Below are positions 10,302 to 20,899 of a DNA stretch of 64,000 bases, piece after piece. The notes below the pieces were generated by a model that ran no database searches, was not told the origin of the DNA, and saw nothing but the letters and a program-made list of their open reading frames with translations. Positions within the stretch are counted from its first letter, which is position 1. Every line of letters starts with the position of its first letter. The DNA comes from Sanghuangporus weigelae (lineage: Eukaryota > Basidiomycota > Agaricomycetes > Hymenochaetales > Hymenochaetaceae): positions 1,178,001 to 1,242,000 of the forward strand of contig CP137318.1 in assembly GCA_033182465.1 (NCBI GenBank), in the 5' to 3' direction. A program made the translations under genes and the position numbers.

Positions 10302-10310
10302 TAGGGGGGG
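10302..10310 (+). other. polypurine tract
   Basis: A run TAGGGGGGG sits directly before the TGTAG start of the 3' LTR. This is the expected position of the plus-strand primer in LTR retrotransposons. Confidence 0.7.
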
Positions 10311-11827
10311 TGTAGTGAAAGGATCCGCTCAAAAACTCGCATCAGGATCGACACAATCAACAGATCTACACGATCAGCTTTCCAAACGCGACCGGTAACC
10401 AAGCCAGCTATCAAAGGCCCAAGCAATCGAGCGGCCTAGGCAACAGTAACCCGTTACCACCCGAGCGCTAGAAGCACCGAAGCGGATACGTAATCCCGCT
10501 AACAGCTAACACCGCCGACCGCCTATTACCGCGGACTACCACTCTAACGCCGCCGACCAAGCAACCAGAGCGACCTCGATCAAAAGAAGCGATCAAACTT
10601 CTTAGAAGTCCAGAAGCACAACTACTAAAGCCTAAACGCTAAAAGGCTAAAGGCTAATAAGGTTTATGGAGACCTCACTGGCATTTCAGCACTGTCAAGT
10701 CTGTGCACGAGTTTACATGGTCCTTTATGAAGTATACTACTTAGTATGCACGGCAACGGTTGGTACGCGTGACTGTCACATCGAAACCGAGCGACACCTT
10801 CAGGATACAATGCATTCCAATCCACCAAGCCCAATAGTACCCAAGAAACGAGAGGAACTCACGATCACAACTCGGACCCCTCGAACTGCGAACCCGATAA
10901 CTTGGAGAATGATTGGATGGTATAGACCGGAGTTGCACACACCATGTCCAGCATCTACGATACAGGCAAACCTTTATTTACCGAGAGATGCGAACCTGGA
11001 AACCAAGCAATTACAACTCCTTATACAACGAAGGATATGGCGCTACATTCGAGATATACAATACGAAGGCAAAGCATGGCTAGTCACCAGAACCCAGCAG
11101 AACCCACCAGCAGAGCTTATGCAGTTCATGATATGCCTTGGACCATACTCTACACCGACCCGACACCTTAACACTGACGTGCGAGTTATGCTTACCCTCG
11201 CTGGACCTCGAGATGAATTCCGAAGAATCACATACCGAGCAGCCTACATCGCTCCAAGAGCAAAGATGCCACTCAATGACGGCAATGACATCGTTATGGA
11301 GTACTGACAGTGGAGCATTCCATATCGGAGCACCACCTCTATTGTCTCAGTCAGCAACTCCAAAGAATTCTGTCATAGTGGAGACGACCTTACAAAGATT
11401 GGAGCAAAGTGGAGCGAAGCGCAGCAGGATGACAAAAGAACAGATGTAATGGTGGAGGAAAGTGGAGTAAAGTGGAGACAGGATGAGTAAGAAATAGGAC
11501 GGAAAATGGAATATCTGGGAGCATAAATAGTTGTAGGATTAGGCCCTCATTTCCCCATCTTTCGATCCTCTTAACACACTGGTGTAAAGCTTGCCCTACA
11601 GCGAGCTATTACTGTGTGCTTTGTACTATCACGCCTCTTGGAAATCCCAATCTGCTTTACTATTACCTCGTATCTGAAAGCATCCATAACTCGGACCGCG
11701 ACTAGGAAGGCTAGTAAGGGACCGCGTGGTACAGCCAGACGTGGGTAGATAAGATCACCTCTGCACAACACACCGCTGCTTAGGCAAAAGGATCAAACCG
11801 GTGTAACCCCGGGCCTACTCCCTAACA
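10311..11827 (+). repeat. 3' LTR, 1517 bp
   Basis: It begins TGTAGTGAAAGG right after the polypurine run and ends TAACA. Its last 1049 bases match the start of the window with no difference seen. It carries a 213-aa reading frame (10666-11307) and a TATA-like CATAAATAG near 11522-11530. After it comes non-element DNA. Confidence 0.95.
10666..11307 (+). CDS. LTR-internal ORF, 213 aa
   Basis: An ATG-started frame (METSLAFQHCQ) runs 213 codons inside the LTR. The middle is basic and contains LPRDANLETKQLQLLIQRRI, with no recognised domain. Because it lies in the LTR, two copies exist. Codon choice (many CGA, ATA and ACC codons) resembles the Gag/Pol frames. It ends before the TATA-like site, so it would have to be read from a promoter upstream in U3 or from read-through. 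It may be a remnant of an accessory gene or an accidental frame. Confidence 0.4.
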   Translation: METSLAFQHCQVCARVYMVLYEVYYLVCTATVGTRDCHIETERHLQDTMHSNPPSPIVPKKREELTITTRTPRTANPITWRMIGWYRPELHTPCPASTIQANLYLPRDANLETKQLQLLIQRRIWRYIRDIQYEGKAWLVTRTQQNPPAELMQFMICLGPYSTPTRHLNTDVRVMLTLAGPRDEFRRITYRAAYIAPRAKMPLNDGNDIVMEY

Positions 11828-11828
11828 C

Positions 11829-12170
11829 CGACGTAGCGTAAACACAATAGATGGAGAGAAAGGACCGTATAAGATGAATATATGGACTAAGCTGGAGTGA
11901 AAGGCTGGAAAGGGCGCTGCGGGGGTGTATGATAGGAAGGCTGGGTCGCCAGGTGGCCGCCGACGTCGAATAGAGGGGTGCCAGATTGAGGGGGAGGCTG
12001 CACAAATCTGCCGAAGTAGCGTAAACGCGATAGATGAAAGGAAAAGACCGTATAAGATCAATAGATGGGATAAACTGGAGTGAAAGGCTGGAAAGGACGC
12101 CGAAGGGGAGTCTGATAAGAAGCCTGGGTCGCCGAAGGGTCGCCGATGTCAAATAGAGGGGCGCCGGACA
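11829..12170. repeat. two-unit diverged tandem repeat, period about 183 bp
   Basis: The unit starting GACGTAGCGTAAAC at about 11830 recurs at about 12013 (GAAGTAGCGTAAAC). Shared blocks are GACCGTATAAGAT, CTGGAGTGAAAGGCTGGAAA, CTGGGTCGCC and CAAATAGAGGGG-type segments in the same order. The copies differ at many sites, so the duplication is old. The retrotransposon inserted at its left edge. No gene is supported; the long minus-strand frames here are low-complexity artefacts. Confidence 0.75.
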
Positions 12171-13942
12171 GGTATAAAGTGTGGGGAGGAGGCTCAGGGT
12201 TAAATCCCAAGCCCTACTCACTCACTGAACGTCAGAGCGGCAGAGGCGTACCGGAGGCGGCGAAGGCAAGTAGAATGTGGAGTCAAACAAGAGGAGATGT
12301 CAAGGATAGTATATAGTCAAGGGGGAGGCTCAGTACATGAGGGGAGACTCAGAGTGAGGGATATCTCGAACTCTGGCGCTCGGTCTGGTACATGCTCTTG
12401 GAATCCTTGCTAGGCTTGGAATCCTGTCGTCTACAAGCTAGTATAAGCTCTATATATACTCTACTGCTGTCGCCGACACATCCTACTGTCTGACAACATC
12501 TCCTGAGTCATCTGGGTTGTCAAGGGCCGCTGCCGGAGCGCCCAGGTGAAATCTGAGAGCGGCAACGTGAGGGGGGCATCCAATCACATGAAATATTGAG
12601 TATCTGCAATAACATGGGCGCCGGCGGAGTTGGGCTTGGCGGCGCGAGTCGGTGGCTTGGCACGCCGATGTACCACATGCCTACCTTCCATACATGGTCT
12701 AATGGGGGCCGCCGCGTCGGGGGGAAGTCGGGAAACATCGGAACCGATGATCGGAGGCTGATATCGTGTATATGAGACAAAGGGCGCATCAGCCGATGTC
12801 CCTGAGGTGTCCGATGCATCGGCGGCACTCAATACAGAGTGTGGGCGATCCCTAGTGACTAATATGAGTGGCCGGAGCGGCAGTGCTGTGGGGGACTGCC
12901 GGACTGGTGGCAGATATGTCGTAATGAGGCATGTAAGCACATATGACAATATATAGCTCCCTAGACAATGGGGGACTGCTTGGTAAGCTGTAGGAGGCGT
13001 CGGCGAGGGTACCTGAGGATGTCTGAGTGTCCGCCGCATTGATCGGCACCAAGGGGGGCCGACTCGGAGGCATCCAGAGTCGCCGCACGGCTGTACGTAT
13101 GGTAAATCATAAGATCGGCGGCACGTAGTCACTGAGGGATGTGTCCTATAGTGCCTGGTGCTGGGTAGGAGCTGTCGGCGGACCTGTCTGAGTGTCGGGG
13201 AGCCATCGGCGGATCAATTTGGGTCATAGGAGGGCGCCGCAGTACAGTACGTGTGCTGGAATCAATGGATACGTGCTCAAATGATGTCCCGAGTGCAATA
13301 GGAGTGTGCCCTCACACTCTCAGGTGTCGGCAGTGCTGGGATATGGTATCTGCAGTAAGAGGGAGCCATAGTATGAGTGTACTGGCACAGGAGGAGCCAG
13401 TGCGCTACAACGCCAGGATGGCCTATAAGTGCTAGGAATAATGTATGGCGAGAGTTAGTCGATGATGGTGCAGATTGGCTGAATGCAGATGATCTCGAGG
13501 CGGCTGCTCAGTTCTGATTCAGGTTTGTGCATCTGAGCTCTTGTCTTCCTGTGCTGAGCGGTACTCACTAGTCTTTCAGGATGTTGTCCTTGCTTGGTTT
13601 GTATTACTCGTCCCAAGCCGAGCATAGAACCTGTGAAAGTGGATCGGAAAATATGCTGTATAGCAAGTTCTCAGAATCGAATCACGCTATCTACTCAATC
13701 TCGCGTGCAATCCAGATATAAAGAGAATCATCCCTTTTAAACTTCCTACAGTGTAAACATGAAAGTCCAGTCAGCTTCGCAGATTCTGCTTTTGATCCAA
13801 CCAATGATCCGATGCTGGGCCTGCTCTGAGCGGTTGCATAGATTTGGCTTTACAAACTGCCATGTTTGATATAGAGGCACTTCCGGTGTGAGGGAGAATA
13901 CATCCAATATGTGTTCACATGTGTAGGGACACTTCAAACAAA
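12171..13942. other. gene-free GC-rich repeat-like stretch
   Basis: From 12171 to about 13440 the sequence is GC-rich and full of recurring short blocks such as GTCCGCCGC, CCGATGCATCGGCGG and CTGAGTGTC. Related blocks recur near 12800, 13010 and 13190 with changes. It resembles decayed repeat DNA. From 13440 to 13942 the composition is mixed with no supported gene. Minus-strand frames of up to 182 codons exist but have no ATG-started domain and reflect the composition. Confidence 0.5.
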
Positions 13943-14336
13943 CACAGCAGGCAAACAGTTATTTAGACATGGACTAAATCCATTACTAGATGACAAATGA
14001 AATTTGAAATATAATAATGCATTTAGTCATGTAGTATATTTTATGTTTGTTCTTTGACTAGATGTTAAACTATATTTGAAATAACAAAAGGGATTTTGAT
14101 TCAGATTTGGTAAACAAAGAAATAACTATACTTTCTAGTTTTAATAATTATAGTTATTTCTTTGTTTACTAAATCCAAATCTAAATCCCTTTTGTTATTT
14201 CAAATATAGTTTAGCATTTAGCTAAGGAAAAGACATCAAATATATTGTGCGACTAAATGCATTATTATATTTCAAATTTCATTTGTCATCTAGTAATGGA
14301 TTTAGTCCGTGTCTAAATAACTGTTTGCTCGCTGTG
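13943..14336. mobile_element. foldback (near-perfect palindrome) MITE, 394 bp
   Basis: Left end CACAGCAGGCAAACAG and right end CTGTTTGCTCGCTGTG are inverted copies. Pairing continues almost without break through arms of about 180 bp (GGACTAAATCCATTACTAG opposite CTAGTAATGGATTTAGTCC) to a short loop near 14130. It is AT-rich against its surroundings. AAA flanks both ends and may be a 3-bp target duplication, though this is weak. There is no coding frame, so it would be a non-autonomous DNA transposon mobilised in trans. Confidence 0.85.
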
Positions 14337-14996
14337 AAATGATGACGACTCGAGCACCACGCTTTTCTTTCCGGTGCACCTTCAGTGCTTCCCTCCGCAA
14401 TCACTAGCGATCAACCAAAGTCAAGGTGGTAGGAGTATCAACAATCGCTTCCTAAAAGCATCCATACATCCAACAAGCAGGCAATCTCATGGCCCATAAG
14501 GTGCTTGAAGCAAGAGAGGTTCCACAATCGCTGCCAAGGCGTCTTCGAGTCCTCGATGTATACTTCAGTCCGGCATACTTTCGGTAACAAGAGCAGAGAT
14601 CCATTTCATAAATTCAGAACAGGTAGTTTGAGGAGAATCTAAAAGTCAAAGAAGCCTATCCAAGGAGCACCCAGGTCAGGAGGTCCCGGTCATCGATAAT
14701 TTCAGATGTCATCTGCCCTCTCGATGCTCAACTCGTGATATTTTTCCACTACAGTGGATGCTTGCTTGTTCCTTCGGCTCATATGTGATGTGTCCTCGCC
14801 AAAATTCATTGCGTATCTAGGGGATCTGGTATGTACACGCCTGTTATGTTTCCCGTACGATGCCTTGTTAATCTTTAAAACATGCGCAGACTTTCAGTCT
14901 GAGAAATAACAATCAACATAATTTTTTTTTTAGAAATCATGGGTGATCTGTGGGTGATCTGCGGGTGATCTTCGAGCACGTGTTCATTTACTATGG
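14337..14996. other. intergenic, nothing recognised
   Basis: About 660 bp of mixed composition. A threefold GTGATCTG(C/T)GGGTGATC-type short repeat occurs at about 14941-14970. No gene or RNA is supported. Confidence 0.5.
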
Positions 14997-14999
14997 TAA

Positions 15000-15129
15000 C
15001 ACACCGGGCAAAAACTCATTTTCGAACCGTGAAAATGTTACCCAGAATGGAAAAAGAGCCAATCGGATGAGAGCTCACCCGTTCCGATCAAAATTTCTAA
15101 GGGCGCGGAATGAGTTTTTGCCCGGTGTG
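15000..15129. mobile_element. PIF/Harbinger-like MITE, 130 bp
   Basis: The terminal inverted repeat CACACCGGGCAAAAACTCAT at the left is matched exactly at the right end (reverse complement ending at 15129). TAA flanks both sides (14997-14999 and 15130-15132). A 3-bp TAA/TTA target duplication is the hallmark of the PIF/Harbinger superfamily. It is too short to code. It ends 47 bp before the ATG of the LRR gene, so it may lie in that gene's promoter or 5' leader. Confidence 0.85.
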
Positions 15130-15176
15130 TAACTAACAACGCCTGACTTGAAGAACACCGATTGCTTCTATCTTAG

Positions 15177-17020
15177 ATGTCGAAAAGGCAACGAGGCCAT
15201 CAGACGACAGCATCCAGGCCTCAGGCAAAGCGGTCCAGGTTAGGCATATCTATTGGTGCGCCGTCCGCCGACGACCGGCGATTCCCTTCGGAGAATAATC
15301 CTTCATCGTCTGCATTGTCTACTCGCGTTGTGAAGCAACGACGTGCGCCTGCTCTTGCCGGTCTATGCATTCGCATATTCACCGAACATTTCGCTGAATT
15401 CTCTGACGAGGAACATTGGGAGTCGACGAGAACATGGTTGAAGATACTTCCAGACTCAGTCCTTCCGAATCTGTTCTCAGCGCTGAAGGCGCAGCATCCC
15501 AGGCGATTAAATCATGCCGTAATCACTACCGTACGTTTACACTACATGATTGGATCCCATTGAACTTGAAAAGTCATTACTCACTTCAGTACTTTCTTCG
15601 TGGTACATCGGTGTCCTTGAATGGGGAACTTGCAATAGCTTCTCACACGCTGACAGCCATCCCTCGAGTACTAGGCAGTAAATTGCTTGTCTTGGAACTA
15701 AGCGACATTGATAAATACACGGACTCGACATACGCGACTATGGTTAAGGATCTACCGTTACTTAAAACCTTGGTTTTGAGGTACTATAGACGTTGCCTTG
15801 CTTGTTTTACGGCGTTTTCTTAAATAAAACTTTTGTAGAAATTGCCCGAAAGTTGGTCCTTCAACCGCTGAAATGATAGCGAATAACTGTCGGCATCTGA
15901 AGAAACTAAATCTGAACTTCACGAGCGTGACAGCCATGTCGCTTCTGACCTTGTTCAAGTCTATTCCCGACCTTGAAGTGTTGAAATTAGCAGGCATACA
16001 AAACTTGGTAAAGCCAGCTTCTCCCACTCGTCACTCAAGTATTTATTAGTCCACTTAGTCTGATGCGACAATCGCACGGCTTTTCTCTCTTCTCACGGAT
16101 GACGGGGATCAGGCAAGCAGGGCTCCTCTGAGGAACCTCAAAACGCTGAAACTTCGTCACAATACAATAAGCGAAATCGCCATTGCACCATTTCTTCAGC
16201 GTTGTACACATCTAGAGCGACTTGACGTTTCATTTACCCTTCTGAAGCACATTCCGGATCTTCCTGCCGCGCCGTTCATCGAAAAAATCTCCTTGACGTC
16301 AACATTCCTACCAGGCAAAGAACTTGTCGAGCTCATAAATCATCTTCCGCATCTTAAAGTATTGAACGCTGGGGCAATGGGCGTGAAAGCAGCCACAACT
16401 TCGGCTCTATCAACCTCCACGGCTATGACCCTGAGCGACGATATCTTGCGGCATCTCACGGACGCGATGCAAGGATGTCCGATGGTTCAAAGCCTCAATC
16501 TGGTCCAGAATACGAAGCTAGGAACCCTCCGGGGCCACAACAGCGCCATCGTATACTTCATACAACACATCGGCAGGAAACTTTCGTACCTGAATTTATC
16601 AGGTGTCTCGGTACGGTCAGAGGACCTCCTGGGACTGGTGCCAGAAAATCAAGGACAAGAAATCTCTCCGTTGGAAACGTTGATTTTGAACAAGTCGCTG
16701 ATCGACGACGAATGTGCTCCTTGGATTTCAAGCTGTAAGCTGCTGGAAGTATTAGAAGTTGCTGAGACAAGAATTTCCGGTTGGCAATTCATCTCGCATA
16801 GCGGAAAACAGGAGACCTAATAATGTGTCTTAGAGGATGGCCTTTTACCGATCATAGACTCCTGTCCAAGGCTTGCAAAATTGAATCTTACGGGATGTAG
16901 AGGGGTAAGGATTGTTGATCGTAGACGATTTTTTGAGGTAAGTAGCCTGATGATCACCTTCCCTATCATTGACGCTTTTCATGTGAGGTCTGGGAGGAGC
17001 GGCGGATGGCGAATACATAG
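15177..17020 (+). CDS. nuclear-type leucine-rich repeat (RNI-like) protein
   Basis: Six exons (15177-15530, 15590-15780, 15839-16007, 16059-16779, 16834-16937, 16988-17020) join to 523 codons plus stop. The N-terminus is basic (MSKRQRGHQ... QAKRSRLG), which suggests nuclear entry. An uncharged helical segment around residues 60-115 follows (AGLCIRIFTEHFAEFSDEEH). Leucine-rich repeats then run to the end (LKKLNLNFTSV, LKTLKLRHNTI, LERLDVSFTLL, LSYLNLSGVSV, LAKLNLTGCRG). Such proteins are usually binding scaffolds, some with an F-box or in Rad7-like complexes; I see no clear F-box. The last intron ends in GAG and is the least certain join. It converges on COG1, with 49 bp between the stops. Confidence 0.8.
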
Positions 17021-17069
17021 AGAAGGTGCGACAACCGCTATGGACACTACACATAATACAGACTCGCCA

Positions 17070-20000
17070 CTATTGGGTGGCTGTCGATGCCACCCACAGC
17101 AAGCCAAACCGTGCAGATGGCTTCACCAGGTTCAACATCGCTTGACCTTCACTGTCTCCACTCAGATTGTTCCGTCTGCTTAGATCCAGCGTCGTAGATT
17201 TTGGAGACTTCATGGATGAGGAGTAATCGGAGGATGTGAACAAGGGTGAAAGAAGAAGTCGAACAGCCTTTATACTCTGGGCAACACTGCGATGCAATTC
17301 CTCTTCCAGATTGGAATGGGATTCCTTGACGTCGGGTGGTAAGAACTAAACAAACGAATAAGCAACAATGACCTTCAATATCAGACTACTAGTTACCTGA
17401 TAGGAATGTCTGACTGCTTTATCCAACGAAGCAACAGACTCGCACAACGCCGTGCCCCCATCACAAATCGCTTTCAAGAAGCTCAAATCCCAGATAAGCT
17501 GAACCTGGGCGAGGTCGGTCGATTCCCGTATTGAATCGACCATCGTGTTTGAAAAGCGGGTCAAAAGAACTTTGGCGATGGCAGACCGCTGAGAGGCGTT
17601 CTTGAATTGCGCAAATCTATCAATTGACTCGACGAGGATAAGGAGTGAGTCCATCATTGCTGGCGAAGGACTGAACGGAAGCATCACTACAGAACGGTCT
17701 TGAACATCAAAGAGTAGAGGGAAATTATGATATAGCCTACGGTTTCGGTGAACATCGTGCGATCTGGACGCCGAATTTTGAGCGTATTTGTCTCTTGCGG
17801 ACAGCGTTACTATCGAAGCACACTTGTCTACACATGAGTCGTATATCTGGCGAGCTCGCGCATGCCAGCCTATTTCAAATAATTAGGTTGGGCTTCGGTT
17901 TGCATATAGGTACGCACTGTCGCTGAAAGTATCCGAACATCGCAGATAGGCTATCAAAAGTGAAAGCGACAGTTTTTGAGCCAGCCTACTCTGGAGATAC
18001 GCGCATTGTAATGAACGCTCTGAGACTAACTTAAGCAGGCGCAATGATGTCTAAAATCGACTTTACGAACCCGGATTTCTCTCTCCTGTGTCGAGCATAT
18101 TTTCAACTGAATCAAGGAGCTCATTAGCAATTATCTCTGAGTCTGATGCATACGACGCTGGCAGACTAACAGATAGGTCCGTCAACCGAATACAACCGTC
18201 CTGCTACAGAACTGCGTACCTTTTGCCTTTGCCCTCCTCGAAGGCAAAACTCAAATCGTTCCGCAGGTTTAATGCAGCAGATTCTGCATCCGATAGAATC
18301 TTGTCAAGGAACGGTGTAACACCGTCGATGCGTTGCTGGATGCCTTGCTTAAACCGTCGGAAAGACGACTGCGCGAGGGACGCATTTAAGGACGATTGTG
18401 TCAGTGATGATGCTGTCGGAGCTGAAAGCAGGTATTCCGCAGGCGATAAATCTGCTGGGGGAACTCGTAAGATACCAGTCAGGGAGGAATGCAACAAGAA
18501 AATCTACCTAAATGTGCATCTTCTTGCGGCTCTGAAATTGCCAGGACCATTGATTGAAGGCATTCCCGGAACGAACTTGATATCCTCTCCAATATTGCCT
18601 TCCATAGAGCCTGAACTCGATTTCCGCACACTTCATCCATAAGGAGAGACAAGGCCTCTGTGTCCTCTGGTACAAGAAGGTCATTGGATACCGATAACCA
18701 GTCAATCGTGGCCAAGCGAAGTCCCCAGACCTTCTTAATCGTTTGTAAATGAGATAGCCATGGCCCTGACGACTCATGAAGATGGTCTGTAGCTTTGGTA
18801 AACCACGCTCGTAATTTGGAGTTCAAGGCATCCTCCTTAACCCTTGAAGATTGGGATTCTAGATCAATGAAAGGTTTGTACGTCCTTATGTCTGCTGGGA
18901 GAGCTTGAAAGTGGCTGGCGCTAGGCAGGGAAGATATCACAGCTTGTGAAGAAACGCGGAGCCCCTGAGGAAGTGAAAAAGTTGGATGAGGGGAAAAGGA
19001 TTGAGTGGACGCAAGCATCAGCATTATCATCGACGGTGATTCATTAGGACCCTCTCCGAATACTGCTCGCGCGTTTCCCACAGTGCCTACAATGCAACCG
19101 AGAACGGAACGAATAATATCCCAGACGCTTTTTCGTTCATCTTCCGTCTGAAGTGATGAGGAATCGAGGTGCTTCTCCCAGGATTCCTTAATAGTCTGAT
19201 ATAGGTGCTGCAATGTTCGGGACCTCTGCTTAAGGAAGATATCCAAAGCATCAGGTAGTGGTAGGGAATCTAGCAGGTGGAGGGTGAACATCGCCGAACA
19301 AAGATCCTAGAACAACAACTCAGGTAAGAGCAGACGGGCTACGATTATCACTGTACCTGAGGCTTAAGGTCGTGGTCCCTTAAAGAAAGAGTGGTCCTAT
19401 GTGATATCTGCGCCCTGAACTGAGATATGGAATCCCATTGCTTCTGGACAAGCGGGAATTGTTCCTGTACGCACAGCCACGAATGTTAGGTACAACGTAA
19501 TTATACTGCCTACAAAGAAGTACCTTAACATTTATACCTTGCTGAACCCAGCCTTGCCCTTCATCCGAGTCCTGGTCCATTAAAGACCGATACACGACGC
19601 GAGATAACAAAAAAAGCCAGGCAGCGTGTAAACATTGCTTCCGTTCTAATAGTCGCCAAAGGTGCTCCGGGGCATCCACGAGGAACTTTAAATGTGCAGC
19701 AAGAGATTGGTAGATCTTTAAATCGGCGTCTTCAAATCAGTCAGTAGCGGAGTGCATTGAATGCTGCACACAACTAACCATCTAAATCGTCGTCCTTGCT
19801 AACCCTGCCTTTTGACTGTTCGGCCACGGGGTCAGTCAATACTTTGCACTTCATCATCGCAACCGTGTCAACAGCTCTTTTTGAGGACTCCGCCATGGAT
19901 ATGATTGACGACGAAGCCTCTAAAAGATCTCGGTATCGTTCTCTAGCATCTAGTCAGAATAATTCAGTGAATGTAGGAACCATCGGAGCGCACCCAACCA

Positions 20001-20326
20001 TCAAGCGAAGCTCTTGTTGCTTAGCATCCACTTCAGATCTGAGAACCCCTTTTAACATGTAAATGAAAAGAAATCAAGCGAAGGAATACGCACCTTAGCC
20101 GCAGCGAGATCGTTTTAACTTCATGCACAGTATGCTTTGCGAATATCTCATCCGGGTCCATCCCTTGTAGATCGTCTCGCGACTTCGACTTTTGTGGAGT
20201 ACTACTCGACGGATGAGTTGGCAACGCCGACCCATTCTGATCACGCATATTTCGAGCATTCTGAGGGGGTGACTGCGAGATTCCGTTTTGAGAGTACATC
20301 GGGGTATTTCGAACCCCTCTCGGCAT
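17070..20326 (-). CDS. COG1: conserved oligomeric Golgi complex subunit 1
   Basis: The ATG at 20326 opens a Ser/Pro-rich leader, then the family's N-terminal signature MDPDEIFAKHTVHEVKTI. Across two introns this continues into SEVDAKQQELRLMVG and RERYRDLLEASSSI, the helical N-terminal region shared with Vps51-type tethers. A large exon (about 18479-19291) encodes the middle (LLDSLPLPDALDIFLKQR). The C-terminal exon ends GLLWVASTATQ at 17070. COG1 is a lobe-A subunit of the COG tether that captures retrograde vesicles at the Golgi. Several introns are present and I did not fix every border, so the range is given as one gene. The 3' end converges on the LRR gene. Confidence 0.85.
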
Positions 20327-20488
20327 GGCTTCGCAATACCCTTAATGGATCTGGGGGTTCGTCCCAAGTCTTTATAATTCAAGTCTTTCCAGCATGCGGA
20401 TATTTCGATGAGGATGGGATAGAGGTTGACTGTAAGGTGATGAACTTTTGACACGGTCCGCCAGTCACGTGCGCGTAAACGCCTGATC

Positions 20489-20895
20489 ACAACAGACAAA
20501 ATTGCATATCATCGCTAAAGATATTTCATAAGATATGTAATTAGATATTCAAAATATCATAAACCATATCTGCATTTAGAGTATAATAAATATCAGAAAG
20601 GATATATGATCGGCCGATATTCAAAATATCAGAAAGGATATATGATCGGCCGATATTTTGAATATCATCATCTAAGATATGCTTTGAGTAGTATCATAAC
20701 GCATATCTTAGATGACTATATTCAAAATATTGGCATCTAAGATATGCTTTATGATATTTTGAATATCGGCCGATCATATATCCTTTCTGATATTTATTAT
20801 ATTCTAAATGCAGATATGGTTTATGATATTTTGAATATCTAATTACATATCTTATGAAATATCTTTAGCGATGATATGCAATTTTGCCTGTTGTG
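20489..20895. mobile_element. foldback MITE, 407 bp, with GAT flanks
   Basis: The ends CACAACAGACAAAATTGC and GCAATTTTGCCTGTTGTG are inverted copies, and pairing extends through arms of about 190 bp rich in GATATTTTGAATATC. The left arm carries a tandem duplication of about 37 bp around ATATGATCGGCCGATATT. GAT occurs just outside both ends (20486-20488 and 20896-20898), a likely 3-bp target duplication. There is no coding frame. Its terminal bases resemble those of the foldback at 13943-14336. Confidence 0.85.
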
Positions 20896-20899
20896 GATA

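Larger units (their letters stand above)
1..11827 (+). mobile_element. Ty3/gypsy LTR retrotransposon, chromodomain type (chromovirus)
   Basis: Two direct terminal repeats bracket Gag- and Pol-type frames. The repeat at 1-1049 matches 10779-11827, and the 3' copy begins TGTAG at 10311 after a G-rich purine run and ends TAACA. Pol order (protease, RT, RNase H, integrase, chromodomain) fixes the family as Ty3/gypsy chromovirus, a group known in fungi whose chromodomain can target chromatin. The 5' end lies outside the window, so the full element should be about 12.3 kb. The copy looks whole over what is visible. The LTRs appear identical wherever compared, implying a very recent insertion. The target duplication cannot be checked because the left flank is missing; the bases after the 3' LTR are CCGAC. 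Extra frames not standard for the family are listed separately. Confidence 0.95.

Noticed and set aside
12584-13132. 182-codon minus-strand frame
   Set aside because: It starts with GTG, is Pro/Ser-rich, and lies in GC-rich repeat-like DNA where other frames are also open; no domain.
15000-15129. Considered as the stem of a terminator or riboswitch
   Set aside because: The exact inverted ends with TAA duplications explain it as a MITE, and such bacterial signals are not expected here.
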